Source of the DNA: QAMX01 sp964448855
GTDB lineage: Bacteria > Bacillota > Clostridia > Oscillospirales > QAMX01
DNA length: 64,000 nucleotides
Direction of reading: 5' to 3'
NCBI GenBank assembly: GCA_964448855.1
Contig: CAYUXI010000008.1
Coordinates: forward strand, 17,942-81,941
Below, piece after piece: positions 26,723 to 35,957 of this stretch (position 1 is its first letter; the number at the start of each line of letters is the position of its first letter). The notes below the pieces were generated by a model. That model made no database searches and was not told where the DNA came from. It saw nothing but the letters and a program-made list of their open reading frames with translations. The position numbers were made by a program, and so were the translations under genes.

Positions 26723-28162
26723 GTGGGCGGTTTTTTTGGCGTCGCTTCGAAGAGCGACTGTGTATTTGACCTTTTTTTCGGAACGGACTACCATTCGCAC
26801 CTCGGCACGCGCCGGGGCGGGATGGCTGTTTTCGGTGAATCCGGCTTCCAGCGTGCGATTCACAACATCGAGAACGCACCGTTCCGCACCAAATTCGAGC
26901 GGGATGTCGATGAGATGCAGGGCAACCTCGGCATCGGCTGCATCTCCGACAACGAGCCGCAGCCGCTGCTCGTCCGGTCGCATCTTGGCAACTTCGCCAT
27001 CACGACCGTTGGCCGCATCAACAACATCGATGCGCTTGTCCGCCATGCCTTTGATGAGGGCACCACGCACTTTCTGGAGATGAGCGGCGGCGACGTCAAC
27101 CCGACGGAGCTGGTCGCATCACTGATCAACCGGCGCGACTCCATCCCGGAGGGCATCCGCTATGCGCAGAGCGTGATCGACGGCTCCATGTCCATGCTGA
27201 TTCTGACGCCGAAGGGCATCTACGCAGCGCGAGATCGTCTCGGCCGGACGCCCATCGTCCTCGGCCGGAAGGACGGCGCCTTCTGCGCCTCCTTTGAATC
27301 GTTCGCCTACCTGAATCTCGGCTATGAGGAGCTGCGTGAGCTGGGCCCCGGCGAGATCGATTTTATCACGCCGGAGTCGGCGGAGGTGATTGTGCCGCCG
27401 TCGGAGGAAATGCAAATCTGCACCTTCCTCTGGGTCTATTACGGCTACCCCTCCTCATCGTATGAGGGCGTCAACGTGGAGCAGATGCGCTACCGCTGCG
27501 GCGATATGCTGGCGCGCCGCGACCATGTCGAGGCGGACAGCGTTGCGGGCGTCCCGGATTCCGGCACGGCGCACGCCGTCGGCTATGCCAACCGCTCCAA
27601 CATCCCGTTTTCGCGCCCCTTCATCAAGTATACGCCGACCTGGCCGCGGTCGTTTATGCCACAGAAGCAGAGCCAGCGCAACCTCATCGCACGGATGAAG
27701 CTGATTCCGGTCGATGAGCTGATTCGCGATAAGCGACTGATTTTGATCGACGACTCCCTCGTCCGCGGTACGCAGCTCCGCGAAACGACCGATTTTCTCT
27801 ATCACAGCGGCGCGAAGGAGGTTCATATCCGCCTGGCCTGTCCCCCGCTGCTCTACGGCTGCAAATACCTGAACTTCTCCCGCTCCTCCTCGGAAATGGA
27901 TTTGATCACGCGGCGCGTGATCAAGCGGCTGGAGGGCGACCGCGCCGAGGAAAAGCTCCCGCTGTACGCCGACCCGGATTCGCCGGAATACGCCTGCATG
28001 GTCGAGGAAATCCGGCGTGAGCTGAAGTTCACCTCTCTGAAGTATCACCGCTTGGACGATATGATCGCGTCGGCCGGTGGCTGCGCCTGCAAATTCTGCA
28101 CCTACTGCTGGAACGGGAAGGGCTCATCCCCCTGCGCTGCCGCATCGTCCGGAAAGGAATAA
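26723..28162 (+). CDS. PurF-like amidophosphoribosyltransferase paralogue without N-terminal cysteine
   Basis: The 479-residue protein aligns in plan with glutamine phosphoribosylpyrophosphate amidotransferase: an N-terminal Ntn glutaminase-like domain and a phosphoribosyltransferase domain with LILIDDSLVRGTQ near residue 340. However, the protein starts MGGFFGVAS where active PurF has Met-Cys-Gly, so the glutaminase nucleophile is absent; the first cysteine is at residue 13. A CACKFCTYC cluster near the C-terminus could bind a metal or iron-sulfur cluster. No pur genes are nearby. It is probably a PurF paralogue with ammonia-dependent or new function. GTG start after CCGGAGG. Confidence 0.85.
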   Translation: MGGFFGVASKSDCVFDLFFGTDYHSHLGTRRGGMAVFGESGFQRAIHNIENAPFRTKFERDVDEMQGNLGIGCISDNEPQPLLVRSHLGNFAITTVGRINNIDALVRHAFDEGTTHFLEMSGGDVNPTELVASLINRRDSIPEGIRYAQSVIDGSMSMLILTPKGIYAARDRLGRTPIVLGRKDGAFCASFESFAYLNLGYEELRELGPGEIDFITPESAEVIVPPSEEMQICTFLWVYYGYPSSSYEGVNVEQMRYRCGDMLARRDHVEADSVAGVPDSGTAHAVGYANRSNIPFSRPFIKYTPTWPRSFMPQKQSQRNLIARMKLIPVDELIRDKRLILIDDSLVRGTQLRETTDFLYHSGAKEVHIRLACPPLLYGCKYLNFSRSSSEMDLITRRVIKRLEGDRAEEKLPLYADPDSPEYACMVEEIRRELKFTSLKYHRLDDMIASAGGCACKFCTYCWNGKGSSPCAAASSGKE

Positions 28163-28165
28163 CCG

Positions 28166-29101
28166 ATGAAACAGAAGGAACAACCCAAACGCCGCACCAC
28201 CATTGGCGGTCAGGCGCTCATTGAAGGAATCATGATGCAGGGGCCGGAGCGCGTTGCCACCGTCCTCCGCAAATCGGACGGCAGCCATGTCGTCCGCGAA
28301 ACGCCGATCGCCAAGCACAGCTGGCCCTGGCGCGTCCCCTTTCTCCGCGGGATTTTCGTCTTCGCCAGCTCGATCAAAAACGGTACCACGCAGCTGATGT
28401 TTTCCGCCGATGAGGCTGAAATCGAGGAAACGGAGCCGACAAAATTCGACAAATGGGTCGAGGAGAAGATCGGCATGGCCAAGGCCGAAAAAATCCTGAT
28501 GAATATCACAGTCGCGCTCGGCGTCCTTCTGCCGGTCGGGCTGTTCATTCTGCTGCCGACGCTGCTGTCCGGGCTGGTCAAATTCCCGGAGCACCTCTGG
28601 TGGCTCCGCAGCCTGACGGAAAGCCTGCTGCGGATGGTGATTTTCATCGGCTTCCTCTTCCTGACCTCCCTGATGCAGGATATGCGCCGCACCTATTCCT
28701 ATCACGGCGCAGAACACAAAACGATCCACTGCTATGAGGCGGAGGAGGAGCTGACGGTCGAAAACGTCCGCCGCCATACCCGTCTGCACCCGCGCTGCGG
28801 GACGAGCTTCCTCTTTGTCGTCATGATCGTCTCGATTTTCGTCTTTTCATTCGTCCGCGTTGACAATACCTGGCTGCGGCTGGCACTGCGGCTTGTCCTG
28901 CTGCCGGTCGTCGTCAACCTGAGCTATGAGCTGAACCGGCTGGTCGGCCGCTATGACAACTGGCTGACCCGCGCTCTGCGTGCGCCGGGGCTGGCGCTGC
29001 AGCGCCTCACCACCAAGGAGCCGGATGACAGCATGATCGCCGTCGCCATCGACGCGCTGACGCGTGTCATTCCGACGGAAAAGGACGCTGACCAATGGTA
29101 A
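28166..29101 (+). CDS. DUF1385 family membrane protein
   Basis: This 311-residue protein has the DUF1385 signature near the N-terminus (TTIGGQALIEGIMMQGP), about four transmembrane helices, and the conserved YSYHGAEHKTIHCYE segment followed by HPRCGTSF. The function of the family is not established. In many Clostridia it sits directly before prmC, as here: its stop overlaps the prmC start by 7 bases, which implies translational coupling. Confidence 0.92.
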   Translation: MKQKEQPKRRTTIGGQALIEGIMMQGPERVATVLRKSDGSHVVRETPIAKHSWPWRVPFLRGIFVFASSIKNGTTQLMFSADEAEIEETEPTKFDKWVEEKIGMAKAEKILMNITVALGVLLPVGLFILLPTLLSGLVKFPEHLWWLRSLTESLLRMVIFIGFLFLTSLMQDMRRTYSYHGAEHKTIHCYEAEEELTVENVRRHTRLHPRCGTSFLFVVMIVSIFVFSFVRVDNTWLRLALRLVLLPVVVNLSYELNRLVGRYDNWLTRALRAPGLALQRLTTKEPDDSMIAVAIDALTRVIPTEKDADQW

Positions 29102-30024
29102 ACGGCGCGTTTGAAACGCTGACGGATGCCTATCGCCGCGCCCGGACAGCGCTGGAGGCCCCGGTGCGGCGAATGGATGAAGCCACCGCCGCCCGCATCG
29201 CGCTGGAGGCGCGGGAGCTCGCCTGCGCCGCAGCCGGCCTGACGCGTGACCGGTTTTATCTCCAGCCGGACGCGTCTGTCGATTCGTCGCGGCTGGATGC
29301 TCTGCTGAACCGCCGCATCGCCGGTGAGCCGCTCGCCTACTGTCTGGGCGAATGGGATTTTGAAGGCTACGCCTTCCGGACAGATCGCCGCGCATTGATT
29401 CCACGCGACGACAGCGCCGCCACGCTGGATCTCTTTTTGACGCATCTGCCGTCTACAGCCCCGGAGCTGACGCTGCTCGATCTCTGCGCCGGGAGCGGCT
29501 GCCTCGGAATCGCCGCCGCGCTGAAGCTCCGCGAACGCGGACAGCGCGTCCGCGTGGTGCTGGCCGACAACTCGGAGGCCGCCTTGCAGCTCGCGCAGGA
29601 AAATGTGGAGCGGTTCGGCCTGCAGGATTGCGTCACCGTCTGCCCGGCTGACCTGTTCACGCTGGCGCAGTGGGACGTGTCCGCGCTGCCCTTTGCCTTT
29701 GACGGGTTTGACGGCTGCATCTGCAACCCGCCGTACATCGACCGGGAGGAGCTGGCTGAGCTCGACCGCGAGGTGCTGGCGTATGAGCCGATTTCCGCCC
29801 TGTTCGGCGGCGAAGACGGGCTGGACTTCTACCGCTCCGGCATTGAACAGATTCCACCCCTGCTGAAGGCTGGCGGTGTCCTGACGTTTGAAGTCGGCTA
29901 TGCACAGTCCGGTGCCGTGGCCGCGCTGTTCCTCGTCTCCGGCTTTGAGGACATCCGTTTCGAAAACGACCTGCAAAAAATCCCGCGTGCCGTTTCGGCG
30001 CGGAAGGCCATACCCGCCCGGTAA
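29095..30024 (+). CDS. prmC: Peptide chain release factor N5-glutamine methyltransferase
   Basis: PrmC methylates the GGQ glutamine of release factors RF1 and RF2. The 309-residue protein has the helical N-terminal domain, an S-adenosylmethionine-binding Rossmann domain (LLDLCAGSGCLGIAAAL), and the substrate-binding NPPY motif in CNPPYIDREEL. EVLAYEPISALFGGEDGL follows, as in the family. It overlaps the preceding DUF1385 gene. prfA is not in the window. Confidence 0.96.
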   Translation: MVNGAFETLTDAYRRARTALEAPVRRMDEATAARIALEARELACAAAGLTRDRFYLQPDASVDSSRLDALLNRRIAGEPLAYCLGEWDFEGYAFRTDRRALIPRDDSAATLDLFLTHLPSTAPELTLLDLCAGSGCLGIAAALKLRERGQRVRVVLADNSEAALQLAQENVERFGLQDCVTVCPADLFTLAQWDVSALPFAFDGFDGCICNPPYIDREELAELDREVLAYEPISALFGGEDGLDFYRSGIEQIPPLLKAGGVLTFEVGYAQSGAVAALFLVSGFEDIRFENDLQKIPRAVSARKAIPAR

Positions 30025-30064
30025 GCGGGCACACCATGACCACCATCGGAAGGAGGGAAGAGAT

Positions 30065-31336
30065 ATGCCCAACCCACGCGATCATTTCTGGTACAAGCTG
30101 GACAACGCCGCCAAGATTTATCCGGCCACCCGGCAGCGCCACTGGAACAGCACCTTCCGGCTCAGTGTGGAGCTCGATGAGCCGATCTGCGGCGAAACGC
30201 TCGGCTCGGCTGTCCGCAGTCTCCGCGACCGCTTCCCCATGCTGTATGTGCAGCTGCGCACCGGTGTGTTCTGGTACTATTTTGAGCCCACCTGGTCGGA
30301 GCAGATGGTCAGTGAGGAGCACCTCTACCCCTGCGCCCCGATCGAGATCGGCCATCCCGATCTGCCTATTTTCCGCGTGATCTATTACGGCTGCCGCATC
30401 TCCGTCGAATTTTTCCACGCCGCCGCAGACGGCACCGGCGCTCTGACCTATCTGAAAACGCTGACCGTCTGCTACCTCTCGCTGCGCGGCTGCGACGTCG
30501 AGGAGGCCCGCTGGGAAATGGCAGACCCGCTCGGCAAGCCGGTTCCCTCGGAGGCGGAGGACGGGTTCGACCGCTGGTATGAAAAGGCTCCCGGCTCCAA
30601 CCGTGCAGAGCCCCGCGCCTACCATGTCCGCGTCCATCCGCCCGCCAATCCCGACTATCTGCGCGTCGTCAGCGGCCGGATGTCCGCATCGGCTGTCCAC
30701 GATGCAGCCAAGCGCCATCACGCCACCGTGACACAGTACCTGACGGCGCAGTACATCCGCGCATTCCTGGCGTGTGCGCCGCACAACCGCCTGAAGCGGC
30801 CGGTTCGCATCTCGGTGCCCGTCAACCTGCGGCGCTTTTTCCCATCGGACACGCTCCGCAATTTCTCCCTGTATGTCAACGCCGGTGTTTCGCCCCGGCC
30901 GGACATGACGCTCGACGAAATCCTGACCGAAATCGTCCCGCAGCTGACCGAGGGCTTTCAGCCGGACGCACTGCGCCGGGCGTTTTCCGCCAATGTCGCA
31001 GCGGAAAAGAACCTGCTGCTGCGCGTCGCACCCCTGTTTCTGAAGAACATCGCGCTGAAAATCGCTTTCCTCCGGTTCGGCGAGAGCCGCTACACCTCGG
31101 CGTTTTCCAACCTCGGCATTGTCACCATGCCGGACTGCGTCGCCGCGCATATCCGCGGCTTCAGCTTCCTGCTGGGCTGCTCACCGACGCTGTCGCTGAT
31201 GCTCGGCGCCGTCACCTTCGGCGATACGCTGTGCCTGTCCTTTACCTCGCGCTCCCCGGAGAACGAGATTCAGACCCGCCTTTTTTCCAATCTGCTCGAA
31301 GAAGGCATTGCAATCGAGGTGGAAGCCAATGAATAA
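30065..31336 (+). CDS. Condensation-like acyltransferase (alcohol-acetyltransferase-like)
   Basis: The 423-residue protein has the plan of the chloramphenicol-acetyltransferase/condensation superfamily: two halves with the catalytic HxxxDG motif, here EFFHAAADGTGAL near residue 118, and a later region with RISVPVNLRRFFPS. Such stand-alone proteins are often annotated as alcohol acetyltransferases; the real substrate is unknown. The ATG at 30065 follows GGAGGGAAG, and a longer open frame from 29888 overlaps prmC without support. The stop overlaps the start of the zinc-ribbon membrane gene, suggesting a two-gene unit. Confidence 0.75.
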   Translation: MPNPRDHFWYKLDNAAKIYPATRQRHWNSTFRLSVELDEPICGETLGSAVRSLRDRFPMLYVQLRTGVFWYYFEPTWSEQMVSEEHLYPCAPIEIGHPDLPIFRVIYYGCRISVEFFHAAADGTGALTYLKTLTVCYLSLRGCDVEEARWEMADPLGKPVPSEAEDGFDRWYEKAPGSNRAEPRAYHVRVHPPANPDYLRVVSGRMSASAVHDAAKRHHATVTQYLTAQYIRAFLACAPHNRLKRPVRISVPVNLRRFFPSDTLRNFSLYVNAGVSPRPDMTLDEILTEIVPQLTEGFQPDALRRAFSANVAAEKNLLLRVAPLFLKNIALKIAFLRFGESRYTSAFSNLGIVTMPDCVAAHIRGFSFLLGCSPTLSLMLGAVTFGDTLCLSFTSRSPENEIQTRLFSNLLEEGIAIEVEANE

Positions 31337-32009
31337 CTCCACGGAAGCCCGGCCGGACGTCGCCCGCTGTGTCGCCTGCGGCGTCTCCGTGCCGCACAAT
31401 GCGCATTGCCCGCTCTGTGGCCGCCTGATCGCGGAAAACGTCCCGGAGGCCGTCACCTATCCCGCCATTTCCGACAAGCGCTCCCTGGCGCGGAGCATCC
31501 TGCGGTTCATCGCCATCGCCGTTTCGGCGATTTCGCTCTTTGTCGATCTGATCATCAGCAACCGCATCGGCTGGTCGGCCATCGTCGCCGCATCCATCCT
31601 CTGTCTGTGGTTCTGGATTTTCCGCCCCATCTTCTACTCCCGCCCGTTCAGCACGTTTGTCGTCGCTGCGGTCGCCGTGCTGTGGGTCGCATCCTTCGCC
31701 GTTGACCTCCTGTTCGGCCTGCACCTGTGGTCGGTCGCCTATGTCTGGCCGTCGGCTGTCGGTGTCGGCATCACGCTTGTGCTGTTCTGCTCCCTGTTCG
31801 GGCGGCTGAAATGGAGCGTCGTCGGCTCAACGCTGATGCTGTTCGCCGCCATGTGCGTGCTGATGCTGGTTCTCGGCCTGCTGGGGATTTACCCGCACAT
31901 CAAGCTCTGGCTGATTCTCGGCGTCTATGACGCCTTCTGCATCTTCGCCCTTCGCTATTTTCTGCGCCGAATGTTCGGCGAAAAGCTGGAAGGTCTGTTT
32001 CACGTCTGA
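31329..32009 (+). CDS. Zinc-ribbon membrane protein (DUF6320-like)
   Basis: The 226-residue protein begins with a four-cysteine zinc ribbon (CVACGVSVPHNAHCPLCGR) and continues with about six transmembrane helices from residue 50 on. It overlaps the 3' end of the acyltransferase gene by 8 bases. This acyltransferase/zinc-ribbon membrane protein pairing recurs in Clostridia, where the membrane partner is called DUF6320; I assign that name from general resemblance only. A role in exporting or anchoring the acylated product is possible but unproven. Confidence 0.75.
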   Translation: MNNSTEARPDVARCVACGVSVPHNAHCPLCGRLIAENVPEAVTYPAISDKRSLARSILRFIAIAVSAISLFVDLIISNRIGWSAIVAASILCLWFWIFRPIFYSRPFSTFVVAAVAVLWVASFAVDLLFGLHLWSVAYVWPSAVGVGITLVLFCSLFGRLKWSVVGSTLMLFAAMCVLMLVLGLLGIYPHIKLWLILGVYDAFCIFALRYFLRRMFGEKLEGLFHV

Positions 32010-32138
32010 ACCCGTGTATTCCCCGCGCAAACGGGGCATCCTGTTCAGGAGAAGCCGAGCTTCCCTTCTTTTAATGATCTGCCCGCCTGCCACGCCATTC
32101 CGCAGGCTTCGGGCCTGTAAGGACGGTTGATTATTGTT

Positions 32139-33026
32139 ATGGCTGAAACCCTCCGCAAAACCGTTGCCGTCGCAACGGATACCAACAGCGGCATCACCGA
32201 GGCGCAGGCGCATCAGCTCGGCGTCTATCTGGTGCCCATGCCCGTGATCATTGACGGGCAGACCTACTTTGAAAACGAAACAATCTCCCAGGAGACGTTT
32301 TTTCAGCGCCTGAACGGCGGTGCCGAGGTCAGCACCTCGCAGCCGCCCGTCGGGCTGCTGCTCGATCGCTGGGATGCGCTGCTGAAAACCTTCGATCAGG
32401 TCATCTACATCCCCATGTCCAGCGCCCTGTCCGGCAGCTGCCAGACGGCGAAGATGCTGGCCGCCGAGTATCAGGGACGCGTGCTCGTGGTCGATAACCA
32501 CCGGATCTCCATCCCGCAGCGGCAATCCGTCCTGGATGCGCTGTACCTGCTCTCGCAGGGGAAAACCGCCGAGGAGGTCACTGCGTATCTGGATGTGGAC
32601 GGGATGGCCGCCAGCGCGTATGTCGCGGTGAATACGCTCGAATTCCTGAAAAAGAGCGGCCGCGTCACAGCGGCGGGTGCCGCCGTGGCCACCATGCTGA
32701 ACATCAAGCCCATCCTGCAAATTCAGGGTGGCAAGCTCGACGCCTTCAAAAAGAGCCGCGGAATGCACGCCGCCACGGAGGTCATGATTGCAGCACTCCG
32801 GAAGGATCGCGAAACGCGCTTCGCCGGCCGACCCGTCGCCATCCGTGCCGGGTTTGCCGGGGATCCGGTCGCAGGGGAAGCCTGGCGCGCCGCGCTGCAG
32901 GCCGCCTTCCCGGATATTTCCGTCGGGATGGATCCGCTGCCCATCAGCATTTCCAGCCACACGGGTGACGGCGCACTCGGCGCCTGCATCACCTGGGATA
33001 TTCTCCCCGCCGGTTGGCCGCGGTGA
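32139..33026 (+). CDS. DegV family fatty-acid-binding protein
   Basis: DegV/FakB proteins bind a fatty acid and present it to the FakA kinase. The 295-residue protein has the family landmarks: VAVATDTNSGIT at the start, STSQPPVG, SSALSGSCQTAKM, and LEFLKKSGRV before the C-terminal lobe. The ATG at 32139 was preferred to an in-frame TTG at 32127, which lies too close to the AAGGA site. The last codons and the stop lie inside a repeat unit (GCCGGTTGGCCGCG, recurring at 33118). No fakA is nearby. Confidence 0.92.
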   Translation: MAETLRKTVAVATDTNSGITEAQAHQLGVYLVPMPVIIDGQTYFENETISQETFFQRLNGGAEVSTSQPPVGLLLDRWDALLKTFDQVIYIPMSSALSGSCQTAKMLAAEYQGRVLVVDNHRISIPQRQSVLDALYLLSQGKTAEEVTAYLDVDGMAASAYVAVNTLEFLKKSGRVTAAGAAVATMLNIKPILQIQGGKLDAFKKSRGMHAATEVMIAALRKDRETRFAGRPVAIRAGFAGDPVAGEAWRAALQAAFPDISVGMDPLPISISSHTGDGALGACITWDILPAGWPR

Positions 33027-33195
33027 GTACACCGCTGTGCGCTTTGTCGTGGTGAATATGCCGTCGCAAACAACACAAGCGGCGCATCCAAATGCGCCTG
33101 CTGCATCGCCAAAGGTTCGCCGGTTGGCCGCGCCACGCGTGGAAAGGCGAATCCACTGCGCCGTGCGTTTTGTCGCGGTGAGTACAGCACCGTGA
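33007..33195. repeat. Direct-repeat pair overlapping the 3' end of the DegV gene
   Basis: GCCGGTTGGCCGCG occurs at about 33008-33021 and again at 33118-33131. A second block, GTGCGCTTTGTCGTGGTGAATA at about 33035-33057, recurs as GTGCGTTTTGTCGCGGTGAGTA at about 33163-33184. The two units are separated by a hairpin-rich stretch with GGCGCATCCAAATGCGCC. The region holds no gene. Confidence 0.65.
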
Positions 33196-33225
33196 AAGGT
33201 GCGCCACCCCCCGATTTTTCACAGC

Positions 33226-33278
33226 AAAAGACCCACATCGGTTCCGGAAAAGCATCCGGAGCGGATGTGGGTCTTTTT
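33226..33278. terminator. Bidirectional terminator between the DegV and HIT genes
   Basis: AAAAGACCCACATC (33227-33239) pairs with GGATGTGGGTCTTTTT, with an inner stem TCCGGA/TCCGGA. T tracts follow on both strands. Confidence 0.85.
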
Positions 33279-33298
33279 GATTGCGTTGGTCGCCTGGC

Positions 33299-33637
33299 TT
33301 ACGCCATCGTATCGCTCAGCTGACGGCCGGCCAGCAGGTGGAAATGCAGGTGGTGGACGCTCTGGCGGGCATCATCCCCGCTGTTGGTCACCACGCGGTA
33401 GCCGCCGGTCAGGCGGAGGTCGGCGGCGATTTTGGCGATTACCGTGAAGATGTGGGCGACAATCGCGCTGTTTTCCGCCGTAATGTCGGCAGCCGAGGCG
33501 ATGTGCGCCTTTGGAATGACCAGAATGTGGACGGGAGCCTGCGGCGCGGTGTCGTAAAACGCCATGCACAGATCATCCTCATACACCTTTTTGGACGGAA
33601 TCTCACCGGCAATGATTTTGCAGAAAATGCAGTCCAT
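33299..33637 (-). CDS. HIT family nucleotide-binding protein
   Basis: The 112-residue protein is a typical bacterial HIT/HINT protein (nucleoside phosphoramidate or dinucleotide hydrolase). It starts MDCIFCKIIAGEIPS, with the two-cysteine metal site, and carries the histidine triad HHLHFHLLAG near the C-terminus. The ATG at 33637 follows GGGAG; the open frame extends six codons further. It is the second gene of a unit with the aconitase-like hydratase, 33 bases upstream. Confidence 0.95.
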   Translation of the reverse strand: MDCIFCKIIAGEIPSKKVYEDDLCMAFYDTAPQAPVHILVIPKAHIASAADITAENSAIVAHIFTVIAKIAADLRLTGGYRVVTNSGDDARQSVHHLHFHLLAGRQLSDTMA

Positions 33638-33670
33638 CGAGAAAACTCCCTTCATCGTCTGCGCGGGCGG

Positions 33671-35866
33671 TCAGGCCTCCTGCGCGTAGTAATTGATCAG
33701 CGAACCGGCCAGCAGGATGGAGCGCTCCGCATCCGTCAGCTGATCCAGCGTCATGGAGACGGTTTCCGTGCGGCCATCCGCCTTCAGAAGCTGTGCGGAA
33801 ATCTCGGAGGCAGCGTCGCGGATGGCGCTGCGCACGTCCTTCAGGAACAGGTAGTCGCCAATTTCGAAGCGGGACGCGTCGTCCGGATTCGTCAGGCGGA
33901 GCGGCAGCATCCCCCAGTTGATCAGGTTGGAGCGATAGCGCTTGGTCGCGTATTCGACTGCGACGTTGGCGCCGCCGCCCAGCACGCGCTGGCAGGAGGC
34001 CGCCTGTTCTCTGGCGCTGCCGTCACCCGGCTTCACGGCAAAAATCACACTTTTCAGCAGCGTATCAGTCGGCAAATCGTGCTCGGCGAGGAATTTCTGT
34101 ACATCCTCCGCGGCGCAGGCCTTTGCACGGGAGACATAGGCCGGATCCTTGCGCGACAGCGCGAATTCCGCCAGCCGCAGCGGGTTGGAGCGGTAGGAGG
34201 AGGTTTCGCCGGACGGAATCAGCTCATCCGTCGTCGTCACCGGGTCATGAATGACGGCGGCGAATTTCAGGAGCAGGTGCTCAGACAGCTGCGGCATCTG
34301 CGGCCAGTCGGTGATGTTCGGCCCGAAGCAGAGCTCCGTTTCCGGCTGCGGACGGCCAGCGCCGTTATAGACGCGGTTTTCATAGACCGTCCCGTCAAAG
34401 TGGTAGGCGACCGGCACCACCGTGCCGCTCGGCAGGCGGTCAGCCGGTGTCAGGATACCGCCGGCGGCGGCTGTCGCGGCGATGGAGCGGGCATCCATCA
34501 GGGCAACCGCCGCAGACTGGCGATCGCCGGGCTTGGAGCCTTCGCGGTTCGGGAAGTTGCGCGTTGTATGGCGGATGGAGAGGCCGCTGTTGCGCGGGAC
34601 ATCGCCCGCACCGAAGCACGGTCCGCAGAATGCGGTCTTATAGGTGGCACCCGACGCGACCAGTGTAGCCGCCGCGCCGTTCTTCATCAGCTCCAAAGAG
34701 ACCGGCTGGCTGGCCGGATAGCAGTTCAGCGTGAACGCGCCCGTGCCGGTGCTGCCGTTCCGCAGGATATCCGCCGCCGCGCACAGGTTGTCGAACAGGC
34801 CGCCCGCGCAGCCGGCAATGACGCCCTGATCGACGTGCAGACGGCCGTTTTCCAGTTTATCGGTCAGGTGGCAGTCGGCCATGCCGTTGGATGCGGCTTC
34901 CTTCTCCACGGCGCGGAGCAGGTCGCCCGCGTTGGCGAGGAATTCGTCAATTTCATACGCGTTGCTCGGATGGAACGGCAGGGCGATCATCGGGCGCAGC
35001 GCGGACAGATCGACACAGACCGCGCCCGCATAGCGTGCGCCGTCGCAGGCGGTCAGCTTTTTGTAGTCCGCTTCTCTGCCGACCAGCGCGAGATATTCCC
35101 GCACCGTCTCGTCCGTCTCCCAGACGGACGTCAGGCAGGTGGTTTCCGTCGTCATGACGTCGATGCCAAGCCGGTAATCCATGGGCAGGGACGCGATGCC
35201 CGGGCCGATGAATTCCATCACGCGGTTCTTCACGAAGCCGTTCCGGAAGACGGCGCCGATGATGGCCAGCGCCACGTCCTGCGGGCCGACACCGGGTGCC
35301 GGTGCGCCGGTCAGGTACACGGCGATGACGTCCGGCCGGTCAATGTCGTAGGTGCGCCCGACGAGCTGTTTGGCCAGCTCTGGGCCGCCTTCGCCGACGC
35401 CGAGCGTGCCCAGTGCGCCGTACCGGGTGTGGCTGTCGCTGCCGAGCAGCATTTTTCCGCAGCCCGCCATCCGCTCCCGCACGTACTGGTGAATGACGGC
35501 GATGTGCGGCGGCACAAACACGCCGCCGTATTTTTTCGCGGCGGACAGGCCGAATGCGTGGTCGTCCGCGTTGATCGTGCCGCCGACGGCGCACAGGCTG
35601 TTGTGGCAGCAGGTCAGGACATACGGCATCGGGAACTTCGTCATGCCCGATGCACGCGCCGTCTGGATGATGCCGACGTAGGTGATATCGTGTGAGGCCA
35701 TGCCGTCAAACCGCAGGCGCAGCTTGGACGGGTCGCCGGAGGTGTTGTGTGCCTGCAAAATCGTATTGGCCAGCGTCTTTTCCACGCGGCCACGGCCGTC
35801 GTCGGGGCAGAGAACGCCGTTCTGATACATCAGTGGCTCTTGAATCAGCCGAATCGCTTTGGTCAT
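33671..35866 (-). CDS. Aconitase-family hydratase (YbhJ-like)
   Basis: The 731-residue protein belongs to the aconitase superfamily. The iron-sulfur ligands are visible as a cysteine in VIAGCAGGLF and the CxxC pair in AFCGPCFGAGD, and the SDSHTRYGALG and NFPNREGSK segments are family-typical. It is nearest in plan to the uncharacterised YbhJ-type hydratases, not to housekeeping citrate aconitase; the substrate is unknown. The ATG follows AAGGAAAGGA. A terminator separates it from alaS upstream, and it is probably co-transcribed with the HIT gene. Confidence 0.88.
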   Translation of the reverse strand: MTKAIRLIQEPLMYQNGVLCPDDGRGRVEKTLANTILQAHNTSGDPSKLRLRFDGMASHDITYVGIIQTARASGMTKFPMPYVLTCCHNSLCAVGGTINADDHAFGLSAAKKYGGVFVPPHIAVIHQYVRERMAGCGKMLLGSDSHTRYGALGTLGVGEGGPELAKQLVGRTYDIDRPDVIAVYLTGAPAPGVGPQDVALAIIGAVFRNGFVKNRVMEFIGPGIASLPMDYRLGIDVMTTETTCLTSVWETDETVREYLALVGREADYKKLTACDGARYAGAVCVDLSALRPMIALPFHPSNAYEIDEFLANAGDLLRAVEKEAASNGMADCHLTDKLENGRLHVDQGVIAGCAGGLFDNLCAAADILRNGSTGTGAFTLNCYPASQPVSLELMKNGAAATLVASGATYKTAFCGPCFGAGDVPRNSGLSIRHTTRNFPNREGSKPGDRQSAAVALMDARSIAATAAAGGILTPADRLPSGTVVPVAYHFDGTVYENRVYNGAGRPQPETELCFGPNITDWPQMPQLSEHLLLKFAAVIHDPVTTTDELIPSGETSSYRSNPLRLAEFALSRKDPAYVSRAKACAAEDVQKFLAEHDLPTDTLLKSVIFAVKPGDGSAREQAASCQRVLGGGANVAVEYATKRYRSNLINWGMLPLRLTNPDDASRFEIGDYLFLKDVRSAIRDAASEISAQLLKADGRTETVSMTLDQLTDAERSILLAGSLINYYAQEA

Positions 35867-35899
35867 AAAAGAATTCCTTTCCTTGATAGCTCACAGTTT

Positions 35900-35950
35900 C
35901 AAACAAACGGAAGCCAGCCCGAAGGCGTTTGTCCCTGCGGGCTGACTTCC
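35900..35950 (-). terminator. Terminator of alaS
   Basis: GGAAGTCAGCCCG pairs with CGGGCTGGCTTCC (one mismatch) on the minus strand and is followed by GTTTGTTTG. Confidence 0.75.
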
Positions 35951-35957
35951 GGATGCA

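Noticed and set aside
33281..35695. Long plus-strand open frame of 804 codons
   Set aside because: It is antisense to the HIT and hydratase genes, whose motifs are intact. The long frame is a by-product of high GC at third codon positions.
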